A DNA stretch of 36,587 nt from Actinomycetota bacterium (GTDB lineage: Bacteria > Actinomycetota > Geothermincolia > Fen-727 > Anoxymicrobiaceae). The notes below the pieces were generated by a model. It was not told the DNA's origin. It made no database searches and saw only the letters and a list, made by a program, of their open reading frames with translations. Shown here piece after piece: positions 32,252 through 36,587 of the stretch (its first letter is position 1; the number at the start of each line of letters is the position of its first letter). The position numbers and the translations under genes are program-made. Where the stretch lies: the NCBI GenBank assembly GCA_018831265.1, contig JAHJCO010000003.1:1-36587 (forward strand). The letters are read 5' to 3'.

Positions 32252-33718
32252 TTGTCTGTCATCACTTCGGCCGTGGCACCGGTCCTTGATACCCGGTTGG
32301 GCGAGCGCGTACTGAGAGCCGGGGTGGGATTGCTCTACCACGACTGCGCCAGGGGCGCAGCGCTGGGCGCCGCACGGCTTCTCACGGAGGCCTTCGTCCA
32401 TGCGGGACGGCGTCACGGCACGGCGCCTCGCATCGACCGGGAGAGGGAGCTGTTCGCGAAGGCCGTCCTCGCCACCACCGACCGCATGGCGGCCAGGCGG
32501 GCCGCCTCGCGCCACTTCATGGAGACCTCGGGCCTGCTGTGGGCGCGGGCCCTGGCGGGTGCCGACAGGGCCGGAGCCCGAAGGAGGTTCGAGAGGGTGC
32601 ACGGATTCGAACCTCCCTGGGTGCTGGTGGTCGCTCCGACCGGCGCCTGCAACCTCCGTTGCCCGGGTTGCTACTCGGGAGAGTCCGGCGGCGGGAGCAT
32701 GGCGTTCGACGAGCTGGACCGCCTGGTGGCAGAGGCAAGGAGGCTCTGGGGGATAAAGGTCCTGGTGTTCTCCGGCGGAGAGCCAATGCTGTACGGGTCC
32801 GATTCGAAGCGGATCCTTGACCTGGTGGCGCGCCACCAGGACCTCCTGTGCCTCGTGTTCACGAACGGCACCATGATCGACAGGGATTCCGCGCGGAGGT
32901 ACGCCTCGCTCGGCAACGTCACGGTGGCCCTCTCGATAGAGGGGCTGGCCGAAACCACGGACGCCAGGCGCGGGCCCGGCTCCTTCGAGGAGGTCTGCCG
33001 CGCGGCCGATATGCTGACCGATGCCGGGGCCATCTTCGGCGTCTCCATGACCGCGACCAGCCGCAACTGCGAGGAGCTGCTCTCCGACGAGCTGCTCGAC
33101 CGTTTCTTTGCCGACCGCCCGGCCTTCTACGGGTTCATCTTCCAGTACATGCCCGAGGGCCGCGGGCCCGACCCCTCCCTGATGCCAACACCTGCCCAGC
33201 GCTTGTGGATCTGGGAGCGCACCTGGGAGGTGATCGAGTCCAGGAGGATAATGCTCATCGACTTCTGGAACCACGGCACCCTGGTCGGGGGCTGCGCGGC
33301 CGCGGGGCGGGAGCGCGGCTACCTGTACGTGGACTGGGACGGCAACGTGCTGCCCTGCGTGTTCGCCCCGTACTCCGACGTCAGCATCCGCGATGTCTGG
33401 GACCGGGGAGGGACACTGAGCGACGCCTGGGCCTCACCGTTCCTCTCCGAGATCAGGGGCTGGCAGCGCCGCCACGTCTCCGGCGGAGGACCGGGGGAGT
33501 GCGGCGAGGTGGGGGGACGGATGCTGCGCACGTGCCCCGTGCGCGACCACTACCCCGAGTTCCGCGACATGGTACTGAGGACCGGCGCACGGCCCGTCGG
33601 CGAATCGGCCGGCTCCTGCCTTTCCAGCCCGTCTTTCGCCAGCAGCATGGCGGACTACGGGCGCGACTTCGCGGCCCTGAGCCGGCCGCTGCTCGACGAG
33701 GAGTATCATTCCGGGTGA
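32252..33718 (+). CDS. Radical SAM protein with SPASM-like C-terminus
   Basis: A 488-residue enzyme. TTG 32252 follows GGGGAAG. The first 125 residues are a helical extension of unknown role. The radical SAM core begins at about 126, with the 4Fe-4S motif CNLRCPGC (Cys133, Cys137, Cys140) and the SAM-binding VLVFSGGEPMLYG; FTNGTMID and VTVALSIEG follow. The C-terminal part has GGCAAAGRERGYLYVDWDGN and VLPCVFAPYS, which look like the start of a SPASM-type auxiliary cluster domain, and further cysteines in GECGEV and LRTCPV. SPASM enzymes modify peptides or anchor sulfatase maturation, but no precursor peptide is obvious nearby. It is not of the glycyl-radical-activase type. Its 3' end overlaps the convergent gene by 13 bases. 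Confidence 0.88.
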   Translation: MSVITSAVAPVLDTRLGERVLRAGVGLLYHDCARGAALGAARLLTEAFVHAGRRHGTAPRIDRERELFAKAVLATTDRMAARRAASRHFMETSGLLWARALAGADRAGARRRFERVHGFEPPWVLVVAPTGACNLRCPGCYSGESGGGSMAFDELDRLVAEARRLWGIKVLVFSGGEPMLYGSDSKRILDLVARHQDLLCLVFTNGTMIDRDSARRYASLGNVTVALSIEGLAETTDARRGPGSFEEVCRAADMLTDAGAIFGVSMTATSRNCEELLSDELLDRFFADRPAFYGFIFQYMPEGRGPDPSLMPTPAQRLWIWERTWEVIESRRIMLIDFWNHGTLVGGCAAAGRERGYLYVDWDGNVLPCVFAPYSDVSIRDVWDRGGTLSDAWASPFLSEIRGWQRRHVSGGGPGECGEVGGRMLRTCPVRDHYPEFRDMVLRTGARPVGESAGSCLSSPSFASSMADYGRDFAALSRPLLDEEYHSG

Positions 33719-34698
33719 GCGGCGCCCCCCGCCGGTATCGATAGCAGCCTCCGGGCGTACCCCTCCAGGTCGAAGCCGTTGGCCTCGTTTACCTTCCGGA
33801 GCACCTCCGGATCTATCGCATCCACCCCGCGCAGAGCCCCGGAGAGAAGCCCCGCCATGCCCGCGATCGTGTCGGAGTCGCGGCCGAAGTTCGCGCCACC
33901 GAGGGCGGCGGCCATGGGGTCCCCTTCAGCGATGGCGAACATCGCCAGCGCCATCGGTACCGTCTCCCTGGCGTCTATGAAGACCGGCTGGAGGCAGCAC
34001 CTGTACAGCTCCGCCCTCGCCGAGTAGGGATCGTTGTAACGCCTGCTCAAGGCCAGGGCCCGGTCCACGTATCCCCGTATCCGGTCGCTGGAGGATTCAA
34101 CGGCCGCGTCCAGTACGGAACCGACCTCCGCGTCCGGGGCGAGCGCGGCCGCGATGCAGGACGCCCACATGCCCGCCACGTCCAGGGCCGGGCCGGCGAT
34201 GCACGCACGACCCAGCTCGCTACCGGCATGCAGGGCCTCCTCTGGCCGTCCCCTGAACACGATGCCCACCGGCGCGATCATCATCGCCGCCTCGTTGCCT
34301 GCTACGAGCCAGGAGGGGTTGAGAAGGCCCGCGCGATGGCCCGGCACCCCGAGCCTGCCCGCCCAGGCCGCCATGTGCTCCCCGATCCAGAAGCCGTCCT
34401 TTCGGTTGAACGAGCGCAGGAACATCCGCCAGGCGAACTCGGGCCGGCCCTTCCAGTGATCTACCAACCCGTCGGCGTCCACCATTCCACCGGCGGCTAT
34501 CATCGCGTCGGCCACGGTCAGAGTGAGCCGGGTGTCGTCGGTAACGAGCCCCGCGCCTTTGCCGACCAGGCCGGTGACCCTTCCATGGCGGCGCTCGATC
34601 CTTCGGTAGTTGAGGAGGAGTTCGGTGGGACGGCCGAGAGCGTCGCCGACCGCCAGACCCGCCAGGCAGCCGTATATCCGTCCGAGCTCGTCGTACAT
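33706..34698 (-). CDS. ADP-ribosylglycohydrolase family protein
   Basis: A 330-residue protein of the ARH/DraG fold. Hallmarks: YGCLAGLAVGDALGRPTELL near the start, then GLVTDDTRLTLTVADAMI (the metal-binding TDDT) and the C-terminal GGANFGRDSDTIAGMAGLLS (the second metal motif, D-S-D-T). The family removes ADP-ribose from proteins or acts on related N-glycosides with a dinuclear magnesium centre; bacterial members also include unknown hydrolases. ATG 34698 with GGAG six bases upstream is preferred to longer forms starting near 34791. Nothing nearby looks like an ADP-ribosyltransferase. Confidence 0.9.
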   Translation of the reverse strand: MYDELGRIYGCLAGLAVGDALGRPTELLLNYRRIERRHGRVTGLVGKGAGLVTDDTRLTLTVADAMIAAGGMVDADGLVDHWKGRPEFAWRMFLRSFNRKDGFWIGEHMAAWAGRLGVPGHRAGLLNPSWLVAGNEAAMMIAPVGIVFRGRPEEALHAGSELGRACIAGPALDVAGMWASCIAAALAPDAEVGSVLDAAVESSSDRIRGYVDRALALSRRYNDPYSARAELYRCCLQPVFIDARETVPMALAMFAIAEGDPMAAALGGANFGRDSDTIAGMAGLLSGALRGVDAIDPEVLRKVNEANGFDLEGYARRLLSIPAGGAAHPE

Positions 34699-34842
34699 CC
34701 GCCGCTCCGTTCGATGCCGTACACCCTGTAGCCGATGATACATCATCTCGATCGGTCGTAATTTCACCTGGAAGAGCGCAGGGTGGGACATCGCTCGGGC
34801 GAAGTAGTCACCTGCGATACAGGGCTCATGGATGGAGCGGGC

Positions 34843-35796
34843 ATGGACCAGGGTCGGAATCCACCTTACGAACAGAGGGATGTCGGCGGTGAGGAGGGCG
34901 CAGCCGACCCACAGGCCGACAACACCATGTGCCCCGAGGGGCCGCCCGGAGGAAAGGGCTGGATATCGTGGTGCCGCGCGAGGGTTGAAACCGTCGGATG
35001 GGGTAAGGTGATCGCGGCCGGGCTCATCGGCGCCCTGCTGGTGCTGCTCGCGCTACCGGCCGTCTTCGGGGTCAACCCCTACGACCTCGTTCGCGGAAAG
35101 GTGCGCAGCACGGACCAGAACCAGCGGGTAACCGTCGTCAGCCCGTCCGGAGGGTCCGCCGACGTGTCGATCGTGGCCAGGAACGTCACGAACTCGATAG
35201 TGAACATCGACATCCGCAGCGCCCCACCGCAGACCACCACCGCCGCTACCCCTACGGTCGGCAGCGGGTCGGGTGTCATCTACCGTTCCGACGGCTACAT
35301 CATCACGAACAACCACCTGGTGGGCGGCGCTGACTCCATCACAGTCACCATGGGAGACGGGAAGCGGTACGGGGGCACGCTGGTGGGCGCGGACCCGGAA
35401 AGCGACATCGCGGTGGTCAAGATCGACGTCACCGGGCTTGACCCGGTGACGATCGGCGACTCTGACTCCCTGGTCGTCGGCGAGCTGGTCGTGGCCATCG
35501 GCAGTCCGCTCGGATTCCAGCAGACGGTGACCTCCGGGATTATAAGCGCGCTGGACCGAAGCGTGCGCGCCGTGACGGATCTCGGCCAGCCTGTCCAGCT
35601 CGACGGTCTCATCCAGACCAACGCTCCGATAAACCCGGGGAACTCCGGTGGCGCGCTGTGTGATTCCTCCGCTGGACTGATAGGGATAAACGCGGTGATA
35701 GCGACCCAATCCGGCGGCTCCGAGGGCATAGCCTTCGCGGTTCCCTCGAACACCGCCGTCAGGGCCGCGGAGCGGATCATAGCGGGGGGGCGGTGA
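34843..35796 (+). CDS. Membrane-anchored S1C (HtrA-like) serine protease without PDZ domain
   Basis: A 317-residue protease. ATG 34843 follows GGAG; an ATG at 34828 is possible. A polar N-terminus (about 1-50) and one membrane anchor (about 55-78, LLVLLALPAVFGVNPYDLVR) precede the trypsin fold. The triad is complete: His158 in ITNNHLVGGADS, Asp188 in ESDIAVVKID and Ser268 in NPGNSGGAL. The chain ends at AAERIIAGGR, exactly where the PDZ domain begins in the paralogue at 6711-7994, so this is a natural or derived short form. Without PDZ, allosteric activation and trimer-to-cage assembly would differ. The next gene follows at once, suggesting co-transcription. Confidence 0.93.
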   Translation: MDQGRNPPYEQRDVGGEEGAADPQADNTMCPEGPPGGKGWISWCRARVETVGWGKVIAAGLIGALLVLLALPAVFGVNPYDLVRGKVRSTDQNQRVTVVSPSGGSADVSIVARNVTNSIVNIDIRSAPPQTTTAATPTVGSGSGVIYRSDGYIITNNHLVGGADSITVTMGDGKRYGGTLVGADPESDIAVVKIDVTGLDPVTIGDSDSLVVGELVVAIGSPLGFQQTVTSGIISALDRSVRAVTDLGQPVQLDGLIQTNAPINPGNSGGALCDSSAGLIGINAVIATQSGGSEGIAFAVPSNTAVRAAERIIAGGR

Positions 35797-35801
35797 CCGG
35801 C

Positions 35802-36323
35802 ATGGCACTTATAGACGACTACGACATGGAGCTCTCGACGCCGGAGTGCGACCTCGAGTCCTCCATCTACAGAGCGACCGTAAGACTCCACGCCGACATC
35901 AGTGACGTGTTGCCTTTCGTCAACGCTACCGTCGAGAAGGCCGAGTACATCGCGGGCGTCCCCGTCCTCGTCTGGTCCGAGGGCGCTCACCGCTACGCCC
36001 TTCGCGCCGACGAGATCGCGGTCAGTAACATCTCGGATCGGGGTGAGGCCACCCGGATCGTGCAGGAACTGGTGAGCAGGATCAACTCGATCTGGGAGAG
36101 GCGTGATCAGATCGAGCCGAGCTACGCCTCCTACGAGAGACCGAAGGTCCTGGACGTGCTCAAGCTGCTCCCCCGGACGAACTGCGGGCAGTGCGGCATG
36201 CCTGCCTGCATGGCCTTCGCGGACGCCGTGATCAGGGAGAAGAAGCTGCTGGCCGACTGCGCTCCGCTGTGCGGGGAGGAATGCGCGGGACAGCTCGCCG
36301 CGCTGCGGGAGATGGGCCTCTAG
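35802..36323 (+). CDS. 4Fe-4S domain protein (corrinoid/RnfB-type cluster)
   Basis: A 173-residue soluble protein. The C-terminal domain, KVLDVLKLLPRTNCGQCG and PACMAFADAV, is the PF04060 4Fe-4S motif found at the ends of RnfB and acetyl-CoA synthase corrinoid proteins. Its cluster ligands are Cys128, Cys131 and Cys136, with a further Cys (LADCAPLCGEEC) downstream. The N-terminal 115 residues form an alpha/beta region (VPVLVWSEGAHRYALRADEI) I do not recognise. ATG 35802 is my choice; GTG 35793, whose GTGA overlaps the protease stop, is also plausible and would couple the two. A low-potential electron-transfer or cobamide-linked role is suggested by the domain. Confidence 0.85.
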   Translation: MALIDDYDMELSTPECDLESSIYRATVRLHADISDVLPFVNATVEKAEYIAGVPVLVWSEGAHRYALRADEIAVSNISDRGEATRIVQELVSRINSIWERRDQIEPSYASYERPKVLDVLKLLPRTNCGQCGMPACMAFADAVIREKKLLADCAPLCGEECAGQLAALREMGL

Positions 36324-36510
36324 AATCACTGCGTCAGTCATTCGCCCCGCGGTCTACGAGTGCGCCAACTCGCAGTCTGGCGACGATCCTCCCAGCCAGC
36401 GCACACAGACCCTTCCGACTGAAACCTATCCTTGATGGATAGCAGTTTGCTTGCTATGCTGTTGCTTGATAAGCTTGGTCTGGTTACCAAGAGCGATAGG
36501 AGCAGGGCTG
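36324..36510. other. Gap before the RAYT gene
   Basis: No gene is visible. Short hairpins occur: TAGCA-7-TGCTA near 36440-36456 and TTGGT/ACCAA around 36477-36490. The second is 10-odd bases from AGGAG of the transposase gene. RAYT genes usually sit next to copies of the palindromes they mobilise; these hairpins lack the TGCC(T/A)GGC-type core. Confidence 0.4.
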
Positions 36511-36587
36511 ATGGCCAGACCCCCCAGAAGTGATCTGCACCCCGGCGCGTTCCACGTCGCCTCCCACGGTGTGGACGACCGCAGCGT
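36511..36587 (+). CDS. REP-associated tyrosine transposase (RAYT, Y1/IS200-like), N-terminus only
   Basis: The window ends 25 residues into this gene. ATG 36511 follows AGGAG eight bases upstream. The residues MARPPRSDLHPGAFHVASHG match the conserved opening of RAYT proteins (MARPxRxxxPGAxxHVxxRG), single-strand transposases that recognise REP palindromes. The catalytic HUH and Tyr motifs lie beyond the window. Its nearness to many core-sharing palindromes in the window supports the call. Confidence 0.8.
   Translation, partial: MARPPRSDLHPGAFHVASHGVDDRS

Noticed and set aside
32252..33718. Radical SAM protein as activase for the glycyl radical enzyme
   Set aside because: It is about 200 residues too long, has an extra C-terminal cluster region, lacks the activase ferredoxin-type insert and lies nearly 9 kb away.

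Overview
The window is high-GC bacterial chromosome (I estimate roughly two thirds G+C) with dense genes, many GTG/TTG starts behind clear Shine-Dalgarno sequences, and short intergenic gaps. Gene content suggests an anaerobic or facultative bacterium: a double-cubane-cluster type 2-hydroxyacyl-CoA dehydratase homologue, a glycyl radical enzyme, a DUF362 ferredoxin-like protein, a corrinoid/Rnf-type 4Fe-4S domain and a radical SAM enzyme. Actinobacterial-looking lipoproteins, S1C (HtrA) proteases and a probable leaderless promoter make a deep-branching, high-GC Actinomycetota anaerobe a reasonable guess, but this is inference. There are no rRNA, tRNA, CRISPR or phage genes.

Layout. 0.3-2.9 kb: NarL-type response regulator and sensor kinase. 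2.9-3.2 kb: lactate/malate dehydrogenase gene destroyed by an internal deletion. 3.4-4.1 kb: methyltransferase. 4.1-4.4 kb: AT-richer scar holding a short palindromic repeat, the C-terminal remnant of a histidine kinase and a larger inverted-repeat element. 4.4-6.7 kb: double-cubane protein divergent from a LysR regulator. 6.7-11.7 kb: five-gene minus-strand operon (lipoprotein, MacB/FtsX-type permease, ATPase, lipoprotein, HtrA protease). 12-13.7 kb: OmpR-type two-component pair. 13.9-16.4 kb: small membrane protein and alkylsulfatase-like metallo-hydrolase. 16.5-19.3 kb: coupled operon of membrane protein, zinc alcohol dehydrogenase and DUF362 protein. 19.6-21 kb: lipoprotein and small membrane proteins. 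21.1-25.4 kb: glycyl radical enzyme divergent from a CrtI-like FAD oxidoreductase. 25.5-27 kb: second orphan kinase related to the first. 27.3-30.1 kb: GT-C/GT2 fusion glycosyltransferase. 30.1-32 kb: another OmpR-type pair. 32.2-36.3 kb: radical SAM protein, ADP-ribosylglycohydrolase, PDZ-less HtrA, 4Fe-4S protein. 36.5 kb: N-terminus of a REP-associated tyrosine transposase (RAYT), cut by the window end.

The most interesting structure lies between the genes. At least eight short hairpin elements share a core built on TGCC(T/A)GGCA, GCCTGACC or GGTCAGACC. Their flanking arms differ from element to element (TAAT, GTTAAC, TGTAGCAAAAG, TTCGCATCGG and so on). A second, longer family (about 4.4-fold arm structure with GGTCTGAGG arms) occurs twice, once between 9-bp direct repeats. 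Several elements abut or overlap gene 3' ends and supply stop codons or C-terminal residues. With a RAYT gene at the edge of the window, this points to a REP/RAYT-like dispersal system with an invariant core and variable arms.

Functionally, the regulation/envelope theme is strong: four sensor kinases, three response regulators, two HtrA proteases and an ABC export-type module. Several extracytoplasmic segments in these proteins carry Gly/Pro/Asn/Gln-rich low-complexity insertions.
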